NCBI GenBank assembly: GCA_029248405.1
Contig: JAQWJJ010000016.1
Coordinates: forward strand, 366,303 to 430,302
Length of the DNA: 64,000 nucleotides
DNA from: Flavobacteriaceae bacterium
Lineage (GTDB): Bacteria; Bacteroidota; Bacteroidia; Flavobacteriales; Flavobacteriaceae
Direction of reading: 5' to 3'
Program-made: the position numbers and the translations under genes
In this document: piece by piece, positions 42,145-52,122 of the stretch
Layout of the letters: each line of letters begins with the position of its first letter
How positions within the stretch are numbered: position 1 is the first letter of the stretch
The notes under the pieces: model-generated
Database searches by the model: none
What the model saw: the letters and a program-made list of their open reading frames with translations, nothing else
Told to the model about the DNA's origin: nothing

Positions 42145-45100
42145 TGTTGTAAATTAAGATGAGATATGGATTGCTATTGTGTTGGATGACGCTCATATGC
42201 CTTATTGATTTATGCGTCATATCTAAACCTAGTTGATTGGCTGGAGTGTAGGAGCCGTCGTTATCAATAAGAACGCCAGGAAAGGCATCAAAACGTCCAT
42301 GAAATGGAATGACGCCAAAATAATTACCGCCGGCCAGGACCTCTTCTTCACCGTCGTGATCAAAATCAAAAGCGATAAAGTCCATTATAGGTGCCCATTG
42401 GGCGGTCGCATCAAATGGCACAAAATGGTAACGACCATCAGTATTTTTGAGGTATCCACTGGCCAATACGTCAACTTGCAGTTCATGGCTATTTTCGAGG
42501 TCAGAACCAAAAATTTCCGAGATGGTTTGTCCTGCAAAATCACGATATTGGTTATAGGCTTTGCGCAAAAAAACCATTTGACCTGCCAATTCATCAAGGC
42601 CGAGCAATGGATAATAATGGCCATTTTTTTTGACTGCCACGATGGTTTCTGAACTGCCATTTTGATCAAAATCTTTGTGAAACATCCGCATTGGAGACTT
42701 TGGATTGGCTTTGAATTTGCTGTTTAACCCCCAGTTGCCAAGCAATAAATCTTGATCACCGTCGCGATCAATATCATAAGGCAGTACAGTTTGCCATAAG
42801 CCATTCAAGGGTTCGTCTACTTTTGTTGTTTCAATAAAACCTTCAGGTGTTTGTATTAAAAATCTGGGGGCCATCCATTCCCCCACAACGACTAGGTCCT
42901 CTAAGTCGTCATCATTCAAATCAACCCACTGTGCATCGGTCACCATGCCGAACATTGTGAGGGTTTGATCGATGAGGCCATTCTTTAGGATATAGCTGTC
43001 TGGTGCCGTTCCGTAATCATTGGGGACCGTATGATTGCCGATAAAGGTGTGCTGACCATGTGCGCGAACGATGCCTGTATTGGCCAAAGCACCAGGCAAA
43101 ATTCTTGGCTTTTGAGAAAGATCGCTTAAGGGCACTAGTGTGTTGGCGAATACAGTTGCGGACGGCGAAACGGCACTGCCACCGGCACCCAATATCAGCG
43201 AAGGAACTTCTTGAATTATTTGTACTTCGGCACTGATATATTCTGAGATGGAATCTTGAACTAAGGAAAGGGGTTGTGACTTGGTGAATCCTTTTAAGTT
43301 TTGGAGGTAAAGAGAAGAGCGATGGTGCTTAGAACCACCTACAAAAAGATCCAAAAGGCCATCCTGATTAAAGTCTGCAATGGCAGCAGCTGGACCACGG
43401 TCAGACACCTCATATGGAATGAGTTTTTGACTGTTAAAATCGGTATGGGCATCTTCCTTGTGCAGTAGGTCAATCCCTAAATTCTCTTTTTCCTTTGTAA
43501 ACATAAGCGTCTTCTGCTCTGTTGAAAGACTTTCTGATATTGCCACATTTGGCTGGTAGACCACGGTGAGCTTCTGATTGCCCTTTGGCTGGATCAAGGT
43601 CTGCTGCTGGCCGTTGGGCCATAAGATTTTGAGCGAGTCCAATTCAGGGCTTGTCCCCAAGCCGAAATGGATTATAGGTTCTGAGCTCGCCTGAAATCCG
43701 CGTGTGGGATTCAGCGCTCTGTATTGTTTATGGCCTTTGCTGTAGGCGGTAATGTTTGTACCAATTCCTAAGGGGTTCTCAGGGGAATAGCGCAGTGCGA
43801 TAGACAGGCCGTAGCTATCGGTTATTGTATTGCTCTGATTGATATAAAGAGAAAGCGGGGCATTGGTATTACTGGCGACGAGATCTAAATCACCATCTTG
43901 ATCAAAGTCTGCAACGGCGCTAGCTCCCGTAATTGAAGCAAGACCATCGCTCCATTGTTGGCTCATGTCTGAAAAGGTCAAATCTGCATGGCCTTTTAAA
44001 AAATAATTAGTGACGGCGCCAGAGGGCATCATATCGATTGCTTGTTGGTCGACAAGTCTAGAATCGTTGAGTTGGCGTTGGATTTCTTGATTGGAAATGA
44101 ACTTGATATAATCCAAATTATTAGGCCTGCGCACAATCCCATTAGAAATAAATAAATCTTGCTGTCCGTCCTGGTCATAGTCGCCGAAAAGTGCGCTCCA
44201 GCTCCAGTCTGTTGCCGCCACACCACTATACAGGGCCGTTTCTAGATAGGGTTGATGGGGTTGACTGACAAAGAGCATATTTCTGCTAAATTGAAAGTGA
44301 TAACCATATTGCTCTGTACGCATTCTTAGAGTTTGTAAAGGATCATCACCTTCACTAGATTTTACCAAGCTCTCTTCTTGAGGCAACATATCCAGTGAAA
44401 TCAAGTCAGGCCAGCCGTCGTTGTTGATATCGGCAGCATCGTTACCCATGGAAAATCGCGAAGTATGGGTGAAATAAGTTTTTAAGGACTCTACAAAGGT
44501 CCCATCCTGGTTGTTGAGGTAAAAGTAGTCGTCTTCATGGAAGTCATTCCCGATATATAGGTCAGGCGCACCATCTTGATTGAAATCTGCAACGCTCACC
44601 CCAAGACCATAGGCATTAACCCCTCCGAAAATTCCGGCCTCTACACTGACATCTGTGAAGTGATCTCCATCATTACGCATGAGTCGGTCACCAGTCTTAG
44701 GGTGGCGCTTTTGCCTGATTGACGATCGGCCAAATGATTCTTGAGTATGCACGGCGTGGTTCAAAACATAGAGATCTAAATCACCATCTAGGTCGTAGTC
44801 AATGGCTGCGGACATGGTGCCATAATCTTGCAGGTTCAGACCATAAGCTGCAGAGGACTCTGTAAAGGTCATGTCTTGGTTATTAATATAGAGCTCATTG
44901 TGGCCTTCAAATCCATTAATCCCAACCACAGCACTCACATAAATATCTAACCAGCCATCATTGTTAGCATCAAACATCAAACACCCCGTTTGCCAGCTGC
45001 TTGAGCCAGCGACATTTGCCGTGGTGGTGACGTCCTTGAAGGTCAGATCACCCTGGTTGAGGTAAAGTGCATTTTTGCCTTGATTTGCTGTCGCGTAAAT

Positions 45101-45355
45101 ATCAGGAAGTCCATCATTGTTCAAGTCTCCTACTGCGATCCCGCCTCCGTTGTAGAAGTATAAGTAATCGAGAATATTGAGCGAGTCCGTGGGTTGCAGG
45201 TTATTGCTAAAGACCAAGCCACTTTCCAAGGCTGTCGGCATATCGAACAGCGGTTTTACTGATTCTTGGCAGGCAAGGATCAGCGAAATAAGGCCCATTA
45301 GCCCTGCTTTATATAAGGGGCTACTGTAATGCAAAAATTTGTGGTTTTTGGTCAT
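42110..45355 (-). CDS. FG-GAP/ASPIC-UnbV lipoprotein, copy 3
   Basis: 1081 residues from ATG 45355 (the longer reading begins with TTG). A lipoprotein signal ends in LILAC. FG-GAP/VCBS repeats with Ca-binding DxDxDG cores run through two halves (for example DLNNDGLPDIYA, DYDLDGDLDLYV, DYDQDGQQDLFI, DIDRDGDQDLLLG). Between them sits an ASPIC/UnbV module (about 525-600; RGFQASSEPIIHFGLGTS). Such beta-propeller proteins bind Ca2+ and likely carbohydrate or protein ligands at the cell surface. It overlaps copy 2 by 35 bp. Confidence 0.92.
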   Translation of the reverse strand: MTKNHKFLHYSSPLYKAGLMGLISLILACQESVKPLFDMPTALESGLVFSNNLQPTDSLNILDYLYFYNGGGIAVGDLNNDGLPDIYATANQGKNALYLNQGDLTFKDVTTTANVAGSSSWQTGCLMFDANNDGWLDIYVSAVVGINGFEGHNELYINNQDMTFTESSAAYGLNLQDYGTMSAAIDYDLDGDLDLYVLNHAVHTQESFGRSSIRQKRHPKTGDRLMRNDGDHFTDVSVEAGIFGGVNAYGLGVSVADFNQDGAPDLYIGNDFHEDDYFYLNNQDGTFVESLKTYFTHTSRFSMGNDAADINNDGWPDLISLDMLPQEESLVKSSEGDDPLQTLRMRTEQYGYHFQFSRNMLFVSQPHQPYLETALYSGVAATDWSWSALFGDYDQDGQQDLFISNGIVRRPNNLDYIKFISNQEIQRQLNDSRLVDQQAIDMMPSGAVTNYFLKGHADLTFSDMSQQWSDGLASITGASAVADFDQDGDLDLVASNTNAPLSLYINQSNTITDSYGLSIALRYSPENPLGIGTNITAYSKGHKQYRALNPTRGFQASSEPIIHFGLGTSPELDSLKILWPNGQQQTLIQPKGNQKLTVVYQPNVAISESLSTEQKTLMFTKEKENLGIDLLHKEDAHTDFNSQKLIPYEVSDRGPAAAIADFNQDGLLDLFVGGSKHHRSSLYLQNLKGFTKSQPLSLVQDSISEYISAEVQIIQEVPSLILGAGGSAVSPSATVFANTLVPLSDLSQKPRILPGALANTGIVRAHGQHTFIGNHTVPNDYGTAPDSYILKNGLIDQTLTMFGMVTDAQWVDLNDDDLEDLVVVGEWMAPRFLIQTPEGFIETTKVDEPLNGLWQTVLPYDIDRDGDQDLLLGNWGLNSKFKANPKSPMRMFHKDFDQNGSSETIVAVKKNGHYYPLLGLDELAGQMVFLRKAYNQYRDFAGQTISEIFGSDLENSHELQVDVLASGYLKNTDGRYHFVPFDATAQWAPIMDFIAFDFDHDGEEEVLAGGNYFGVIPFHGRFDAFPGVLIDNDGSYTPANQLGLDMTHKSIRHMSVIQHNSNPYLILIYNNASTEVYLINQ

Positions 45356-48300
45356 TGATGGCAACAAAAATATAGGTGCGCCCTTGAGCGTCTTTTATCG
45401 GTCTGATGTGTTTGATTTCTTCCTTTATAAAGAAGCCACTTTCCTCATGATTCTGCCAATCAAAACTCATTGCTCCATCATTGAGTAAAACACTACCATA
45501 ATCGGCATCCAATCGCGAGAATTGAGGTCTGAATTCGTGATTATTACCCCCCGCAATGATGTCCAATGCCCCATCGTTGTTTACATCGACGCAAGCGATA
45601 CCGCAAACACAAGAAAGCTGACTCCTCATGGGTAGTGGGGTGACTGTAAAATTCATGCTGCCATTATTAATGGCCATGACGGACTCCGAAATATTGACGG
45701 CCCTTACCGTAGTATTACTGAGTACCGATGAGGGGAACAATTCTTGCATTGATTTTTTGGCATATTCTGAGGCTTTAAGATTTTGTTTTTTTAGCGAAAC
45801 CATCTGGGTGGTCATTTCACTTTTTTGGTGTATTGGCATGTCTTTGCCCTCGAGCTGTTGGGTTATGATTTGCTCATAAGTGCCATTATTGTCAAAATCA
45901 TTGACCCAAAGTTTCATGGGTTGATCACTTTGGGGTTTGTAATGTATGTTGCTGCCTTGATTTCCTAAAACAAAGTCAAGATCCCCATCGCCATCAAGAT
46001 CTGCAGGGGTAACCGTGTTCCACCAGCCCTTGTATGTGTCTAGTGTCGAGGCTACTGGGACAAATGCATTCATTTCATAGCGATAAAATAAGGGAGCGCC
46101 CCAATCAGAAACCAAGATAAGTGTGCGTTTTTGATCCAGATCGACCCATTTGGCGTCTGTCACCATTCCAGATTTTGTCAAAGCTTTTGCCTTTGCGCTA
46201 CTTTGGTCCAGCCATCCGCCTTGACCATCGTTTTCCAAGAAGAAGTGTTGTGGACTCATACCATAGACCCCAACAATACTTCGGGCTGTTGCAACAAGAT
46301 CAATGTCACCGTCGTTATCGACATCTTCTGGAGCAATGGCGGAGATGTTAAAAATATTACTCACCTGTATGGCTTTACCATTTGTGAAGTTGCCTTTTCC
46401 ATCATTCATATATAGGCGCAATGAGGTCCGCTGGGCTTCGTCGACTTGATTGCCTCCAGATCCTACAATAAGATCTAGATCACCATCATTATCGGCATCA
46501 AAGAAAGCAGCTGCGGTGTCTTCAAAGGATTGGTCTGCGGTCAAAACAGCTTGTTGTTGGGCGGTTAGTTTGCCTTTCCCATGATGGACCATCAATTGTC
46601 CGGGTTGATTTTTGGCCCCACCCAAAAATATATCTTCATGTCCATCAGCATTGACGTCACCAACAGCAACACATGGTCCTTCTTGCGAGAGCATTTTGCC
46701 CAATAGACCTTCGTAATCAAAGTCGTTGTATGGGTTTTCGTCGTGCGCCATGAATTCTGAGGTGTTGATTGGGCTGAGTAGTGGGGGTGAGGGGGTCTTT
46801 TTGGTGACTTGGACTATATCTTTTGTGGCGTCACTTTGCTTAAGGTAAAGGTTTTGATTTGCGGCCACAGCCTTCAATCTAGTGGTGCTGTTGTCTGGCC
46901 ACAAGACCTTTATAGAATCTATGACGGTTTTAGTTCCAAGCCCTATGGTCATAGGGTATTCCATTGAAGATTGAAAGCCTCTTGAGGGCATCAGTTCTTG
47001 AAATAATTCACTGTCTTCCATATAGAGTCGCACACTCGTGCCAATAGCGAAATGATTTTCTTTTTGTCCCTCGAAATGGAGCTTGATGTAGTGGTGTTCC
47101 TCCATTTCGTTGGTGTGGTTCTCATAAACGAATGCCTGCATATTGACATTGTTGACCACCAGGTCAAGATCACCGTCGTTATCTAAATCGCCATAAGCAG
47201 CACCATTCGAAAGACTTGGCACACCAAGCCCCCAATCTTGAGCGCGATTAGCAAAGGTCAGGTCTTGTTGATTGTGAAACGCATAATTAGGTAATGGATG
47301 CACGGGCATTTTGTTAATAATGGAATCAATGGCTTCTTTTTTGCCTGTTAAGGCCATGTCTTGTATGATTTCGTTGGCAAAAAAGTTGACAAAGTCCAGA
47401 TCTGTAAGGTCGTGATTGATGCCGTTGGTCACATAAATGTCGCGAAAACCATCATTATCCATATCGAAGATCAGACCTGACCAACTCCAATCCGTGGCAG
47501 AAACGCCACTGAAATAAGCGATTTCTGAGAAGCTCCCATTGCCATTATTGAGCTGAAGGGTGTTTTGTATGTATTGTTGAAAGAAATCTTTGCTTTGCTT
47601 GAGTTTGAAAACGTTGTACCCTTCAAACTCCATTACTGATTTGACACGTTGGTCACCCTCTGGCAGCATATCTGTAATGAAAATATCGGCCAATCCATCA
47701 TTATTGATGTCTGCCATGTCGACACCCATTGCCGAGAGGCATAGGTGTGCGGTCCAATTTTTTATGTCTTCTGTAAAAGTGCCGTCTTGGTTATTGATAT
47801 ATAAATAGTCACGTTCGTAAAAATCATTCGACACATAGATATCTGGATAGGTGTCTTGGTTGATGTCACTGACCATCACACCTAAGCCAAACCCAATGAG
47901 GCTTCCATATATCCCTGCCTCTTCACTGACCTCAGTAAAGACCCCGTCATCATTGCGCAAAAGCATATCGCCAACACCTCGAAACATTTTTGGCACATTC
48001 CAATCTTGAGCACGGACATCACGCTGATGAGCAAACCCTAAACTACTTACCGGAATATTACTGTTGTTTAAAATATAAGCGTCCAAGTCTCCATCTTTGT
48101 CATAATCAAAGAAGCTGGCATGGGTCGAAAAACCCGTTTCGGCAAGATTAAAGTCTTTAGCCTGCTCAGAAAAAGTCAAGTCACCATTATTGATATAGAG
48201 GTCATTGTTATGATTTTCACCATCCATATTTCCCGCATTACTGACGTATATATCCAACAAACCGTCCTGATTGACATCTACCATCAATACACCGGTAGAC

Positions 48301-48650
48301 CAAGGCTTGTTGCCCTCAACGCCTGCTGAAGCAGAGATGTCTTCAAAAACAAGATTGCCTTTGTTTAAATAGAGTTTGTTGGGCCCCATATTGGCCGTGA
48401 GGTAAACATCAGAAAGCCCATCATTATTGACATCACCAATGGCGACTCCTCCGCCATTGTAGAAGTTGCGGTATTTGAATATGTTGAAATCTTTTTGATT
48501 TTCTACCAGGTTGCTGAAGGTGATATTGGAATGTTCGGAGGCCACAAGGCTAAACCGCTTGGGACTTTGTTCTTGATCTGGTTCTGTTGTCTGACATCCA
48601 AGAATAAACAATGGGGTCAGGAGCAGTAAACTGCGAAAATGATGCATCAT
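45321..48650 (-). CDS. FG-GAP/ASPIC-UnbV lipoprotein, copy 2
   Basis: 1109 residues. Lipoprotein signal LLLLTPLFILGC. The same two-half plan as its neighbours: FG-GAP units (DVNNDGLSDVYL, DVNQDGLLDIYV, DYDKDGDLDAYI, DMDNDGFRDIYV, DLDGDGDLDFVLG), an ASPIC/UnbV module in the middle (FAIGTSVRLYM; RGFQSSMEYPMTIGLGT) and further repeats. The start ATG overlaps the stop of copy 1 by 4 bp (ATGA). Sequence identity to copies 1 and 3 is moderate, so these are old paralogues kept side by side. Confidence 0.93.
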   Translation of the reverse strand: MMHHFRSLLLLTPLFILGCQTTEPDQEQSPKRFSLVASEHSNITFSNLVENQKDFNIFKYRNFYNGGGVAIGDVNNDGLSDVYLTANMGPNKLYLNKGNLVFEDISASAGVEGNKPWSTGVLMVDVNQDGLLDIYVSNAGNMDGENHNNDLYINNGDLTFSEQAKDFNLAETGFSTHASFFDYDKDGDLDAYILNNSNIPVSSLGFAHQRDVRAQDWNVPKMFRGVGDMLLRNDDGVFTEVSEEAGIYGSLIGFGLGVMVSDINQDTYPDIYVSNDFYERDYLYINNQDGTFTEDIKNWTAHLCLSAMGVDMADINNDGLADIFITDMLPEGDQRVKSVMEFEGYNVFKLKQSKDFFQQYIQNTLQLNNGNGSFSEIAYFSGVSATDWSWSGLIFDMDNDGFRDIYVTNGINHDLTDLDFVNFFANEIIQDMALTGKKEAIDSIINKMPVHPLPNYAFHNQQDLTFANRAQDWGLGVPSLSNGAAYGDLDNDGDLDLVVNNVNMQAFVYENHTNEMEEHHYIKLHFEGQKENHFAIGTSVRLYMEDSELFQELMPSRGFQSSMEYPMTIGLGTKTVIDSIKVLWPDNSTTRLKAVAANQNLYLKQSDATKDIVQVTKKTPSPPLLSPINTSEFMAHDENPYNDFDYEGLLGKMLSQEGPCVAVGDVNADGHEDIFLGGAKNQPGQLMVHHGKGKLTAQQQAVLTADQSFEDTAAAFFDADNDGDLDLIVGSGGNQVDEAQRTSLRLYMNDGKGNFTNGKAIQVSNIFNISAIAPEDVDNDGDIDLVATARSIVGVYGMSPQHFFLENDGQGGWLDQSSAKAKALTKSGMVTDAKWVDLDQKRTLILVSDWGAPLFYRYEMNAFVPVASTLDTYKGWWNTVTPADLDGDGDLDFVLGNQGSNIHYKPQSDQPMKLWVNDFDNNGTYEQIITQQLEGKDMPIHQKSEMTTQMVSLKKQNLKASEYAKKSMQELFPSSVLSNTTVRAVNISESVMAINNGSMNFTVTPLPMRSQLSCVCGIACVDVNNDGALDIIAGGNNHEFRPQFSRLDADYGSVLLNDGAMSFDWQNHEESGFFIKEEIKHIRPIKDAQGRTYIFVAINDQKPQIFALQ

Positions 48651-51600
48651 AGTTGCGCTGGTGTTTTTTTTAAATAAATGGGCGTATCGTTATTTCTGGT
48701 CATGATCAGCACGCTATCATGTTCCCGCTTTAAGATTGAGATATTGCGACCCGCGCCAAGCATGGGCTGGTCTGCAGCATAATCAAAAACGAAATGACCA
48801 CCTTTGTTGATCAATGCGCCACCCTTGAAAGCATCGAGGCGCCCGAGCTGAGTACTGACTTCATAGATATTTCCGCTGGGCAGCACATCGGGCTGTCCGT
48901 CGTTATTCAGATCGATGATCAGCAGATCATTGATGCTGGAGTATTGAATTTCCTGAGGTAAAAGTGTCTTTTTAAAGAATAAATCGCCCTGATTTTCGAA
49001 GTAACACGAACCTAATTCGGTAACCTTGCGGACATAGCCATTCTCTAAATTTTCTGCCCCAAAAACATCTTTTAAACTGGCGTTGGCAAAATCATCAAAC
49101 GATAAAAAGCGCTTATTGATCTGAGGCATTTGTTTGACCAACTCTTCTTTTGATGCCATGGGTGTTTCTTGCCCCTGATAAAAATAGGTCACAAGAGTTT
49201 CTTCACTTTGATTCTTATCAAAGTCATATTTATAGAGTTGCAATGGTTGCGCATCAGATGCCGACCAACGGGTATTCAAACCCCAATTACCGGCAAGAAT
49301 GTCTAAGTCGCCATCTTGGTCAAAGTCCTCTATCGCAAGGGTATTCCATAAACCAAAATCCTTTTCTAGACCAGTGTCCGATGCACGAACCAGTTGTCCT
49401 TCTCGATTCATCCAGACATTAATCGTATTCCATGGGCCACAAGTGACCAAATCTATATGATTGTCGTGGTCTAGGTCTATAGCCAAGACATCGCTGATGG
49501 GTCCTGATTGGGTAAAATCTAGGCCAAAGTTTTGACTGGCCTCTAAAAATGATCCATGTCCGTCATTCAGGAAAATATAATGTTGTGGATCTCTTCCAAA
49601 ATTTTGTGCCTGGTATTTGGCGGTAAAAATCAAATCTTGCGCGCCATCTTGATTGAGATCGACCGCAGTGATTTTGGACGTGCTGATTTCTAATGCGCCA
49701 AAAGCCCAGACAGCTGGGTCAAATCCATGACCGTTGTTATAATAAATTCTGGGTTTTAAGGGGTCTCCTTGTTTGAATTCATTGCCCGCACTACCAATAA
49801 CAATATCCAATAGGCCATCTGAGTTGGCGTCAATAAGGACCGCTGCAGTGTCTTCATTGATGGCGTGTTCGGCCATACGCAACGCATGGGTCAAGACGAA
49901 TGAGCCATTAGTTTGTTGCAACCAAATTTCAGTGGCTTGGCCTTTTGCACCCAAAAACACAATATCATCGAGATCATCTTGATTGAGGTCCCCAATACCA
50001 AGATCTGGCCCTTGATGAGAGTGGGCATAGGGCAGTAGAGGGTCACGATTAAAGTCCAAACTTGCTTTTTCAATATGTTTGTAATCCGTGAGCTGTTCTT
50101 CTGTCTGTAAGAGATTGGCCTTATGCTCTATTGATCGATAATGCTCCTGTGCCTCACTGTATTGCGCTGTTAGTGTTTGATTGGTTGGCACATTATAAAT
50201 GGATTGAACTTGATGATCTGGCCATTCGATGATCAGGGAATCAAGTATTTTAATATCAGAAAGACCGAAATGGATGATCGGAGCCACAGAAGACAAATAA
50301 CCTCTTGAGGTATAATTCTCACGGGTGAATTTTTGTCCCTGATGATAGACCGTAACCTTTGTACCGATTCCAAAGAAGTTTTTTGGACTGCCATGGAAAT
50401 CGATAAAGAGGTAGTTTGTCCTTTGTGCGGTCTGGTCAATATGATTTTCTAGGATAAAAGCGGGTTCATTGACATTATTCACGACCAAATCAAGATCTCC
50501 ATCATTGTCAAGATCAGCATAGGCCGCACCATTACTGTAGCTTTCTGTTTCCGGCATCCATTGGCCAACCCGATTAACGAATGACTGCCCTGCGTTATTC
50601 TCAAAGATGTAATTGGCGGTATGTTTGGCAGGCATCTTTTTTATAAAACTCATCGACGCCTCGGTCATATTGGTGCCCAGTTGCCTTTGGATTTCTTCGT
50701 TGGCCACGAAGTTGATAAAGTCCATGTCATTTGTGGCACCAATGATGCCATTAGTGATATAAAGATCCGTAAAGCCATCGTGGTTAAAATCTGCCAATAA
50801 CGGACTCCAAGACCATTCTGTCGCAGCGATACCTGAAGCAAAACCAACCTCACTAAAGACACCCTGTCCCGTATTGCGCTGCAACGTATTTTGCATGAAT
50901 TGGTGGGCGTATCCATTTTTGAGGAATTGATGATAGATCTGGTAGTTGAATTCTGTTCCGGAGGTTTTATAGGTTTTAAGGTCTTCTGGCAACATGTCGA
51001 CAGAGATGATGTCTGAATAACCGTCATTGTTGATGTCACCGCTGTCATTTCCCATCGAGTAGTGAGTGGTATGGCTCAACACCTCATTTGCAGAGTGGTT
51101 GACCTCCTCAAATCCTGCGCCAGCCTTGTTGAAATACAAATAATCATTTTCAAAAAAGTCATTTCCGATATAAATATCTGGGTAACCATCATTATTGTAG
51201 TCGCTGATTGAAAGGCCCAGACCATAGCCAATACTGCCTTGAAAAACACCCATAGATTCTGTAACATCTGCATAATGACCGGATTTATTTTCCAGGAGTT
51301 TGTCTCCAGAATCATGATCTATTTCTTTTCTTTTGGCACCCTTTCCATAATTCTGATTGGGGTTGATGCTGTGATTCATGAGGTAGACATCCAAATCGCC
51401 GTCCAAGTCATAATCGAAGAATGCTGCTTGTGTCGCGTACCCTTTGAAGTCTAATCCATAGTCTTTAGCCTGATCCTCAAAAATAGGATGGTTATTTTGA
51501 TCAAGCCCTTGATGCACTAGTAATATATTTTGACCAGACATCCCAGGATGACTGCCCACACGGCAAAGGTACAGGTCCATCCAGCCGTCATTGTTAATGT

Positions 51601-51970
51601 CTACGATACTCACGCCATTGGTCCAGCCCTCAGAAAAGTCTACATCAAGACCAATAGGGGCCTGCACAAATTTTAAGTCTCCAAGATTCAAGTAGAGCTC
51701 TGGAGCCAATTGGTTGGCAGTAAAAAAGATGTCTACCAGGCCGTCATTATTAAAGTCCGCTGTGGCAACACCAGCTCCATTATAATAGTAAATGTAATTA
51801 AGGATATTTAACTCGGGTTTGGGGTCTAAAGCGTTCACAAAAGTAATGCCCGTCTCATTTGTGTGCTTCACGCTAAATTGCCTCGAGACAGATTCGCAGG
51901 AAGAGAAACCGAGCGCCATAATGACGAATATTTTCCAGTACCAAGAGGGTGTTGTTTTGTTTGGCGCCAT
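48647..51970 (-). CDS. FG-GAP/ASPIC-UnbV lipoprotein, copy 1
   Basis: 1107 residues from ATG 51970, which starts a lipoprotein signal ending FSSC; an ATG at 52012 adds a hydrophilic tail and is less likely. FG-GAP units include DFNNDGLVDIFF, DINNDGWMDLYL, DYDLDGDLDVYL, DYNNDGYPDIYIG and DFDQDGDLDILAG; the ASPIC/UnbV part is near 530-600 (FGIGTKVTVYH; RGYLSSVAPIIHFGLSD). First of three tandem copies, 96 bp after the terminator that follows susD. Function unknown; position argues for a role in binding or handling the SusCD substrate. Confidence 0.93.
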   Translation of the reverse strand: MAPNKTTPSWYWKIFVIMALGFSSCESVSRQFSVKHTNETGITFVNALDPKPELNILNYIYYYNGAGVATADFNNDGLVDIFFTANQLAPELYLNLGDLKFVQAPIGLDVDFSEGWTNGVSIVDINNDGWMDLYLCRVGSHPGMSGQNILLVHQGLDQNNHPIFEDQAKDYGLDFKGYATQAAFFDYDLDGDLDVYLMNHSINPNQNYGKGAKRKEIDHDSGDKLLENKSGHYADVTESMGVFQGSIGYGLGLSISDYNNDGYPDIYIGNDFFENDYLYFNKAGAGFEEVNHSANEVLSHTTHYSMGNDSGDINNDGYSDIISVDMLPEDLKTYKTSGTEFNYQIYHQFLKNGYAHQFMQNTLQRNTGQGVFSEVGFASGIAATEWSWSPLLADFNHDGFTDLYITNGIIGATNDMDFINFVANEEIQRQLGTNMTEASMSFIKKMPAKHTANYIFENNAGQSFVNRVGQWMPETESYSNGAAYADLDNDGDLDLVVNNVNEPAFILENHIDQTAQRTNYLFIDFHGSPKNFFGIGTKVTVYHQGQKFTRENYTSRGYLSSVAPIIHFGLSDIKILDSLIIEWPDHQVQSIYNVPTNQTLTAQYSEAQEHYRSIEHKANLLQTEEQLTDYKHIEKASLDFNRDPLLPYAHSHQGPDLGIGDLNQDDLDDIVFLGAKGQATEIWLQQTNGSFVLTHALRMAEHAINEDTAAVLIDANSDGLLDIVIGSAGNEFKQGDPLKPRIYYNNGHGFDPAVWAFGALEISTSKITAVDLNQDGAQDLIFTAKYQAQNFGRDPQHYIFLNDGHGSFLEASQNFGLDFTQSGPISDVLAIDLDHDNHIDLVTCGPWNTINVWMNREGQLVRASDTGLEKDFGLWNTLAIEDFDQDGDLDILAGNWGLNTRWSASDAQPLQLYKYDFDKNQSEETLVTYFYQGQETPMASKEELVKQMPQINKRFLSFDDFANASLKDVFGAENLENGYVRKVTELGSCYFENQGDLFFKKTLLPQEIQYSSINDLLIIDLNNDGQPDVLPSGNIYEVSTQLGRLDAFKGGALINKGGHFVFDYAADQPMLGAGRNISILKREHDSVLIMTRNNDTPIYLKKTPAQL

Positions 51971-52065
51971 AAGGGAATCAAGTCGCGTGTTCCAGCAGGA
52001 AAGGTAGGACATATGTGCGTTGGACTTGTTTGGTCATGAATTAAAAAGATTAATAATAAGTTAAT

Positions 52066-52103
52066 AAAAAAAGCCACTTCCAATGGGAAGTGGCTTTTTT
52101 TTT
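52066..52103 (-). terminator. terminator/attenuator between SusD and the FG-GAP genes
   Basis: AAAAAAGCCACTTCC and GGAAGTGGCTTTTTT pair with a 4-nt loop and long U-runs on both strands. It lies 20 bp after the susD stop and ahead of the FG-GAP trio, so transcription of the trio must read through or start anew. Confidence 0.9.
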
Positions 52104-52122
52104 ATGCCTGACATAACTCTGA

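Noticed and set aside
42385..42669. ORFs inside the FG-GAP genes on either strand
   Set aside because: They are shadow frames of long, well-supported genes and show no family features.
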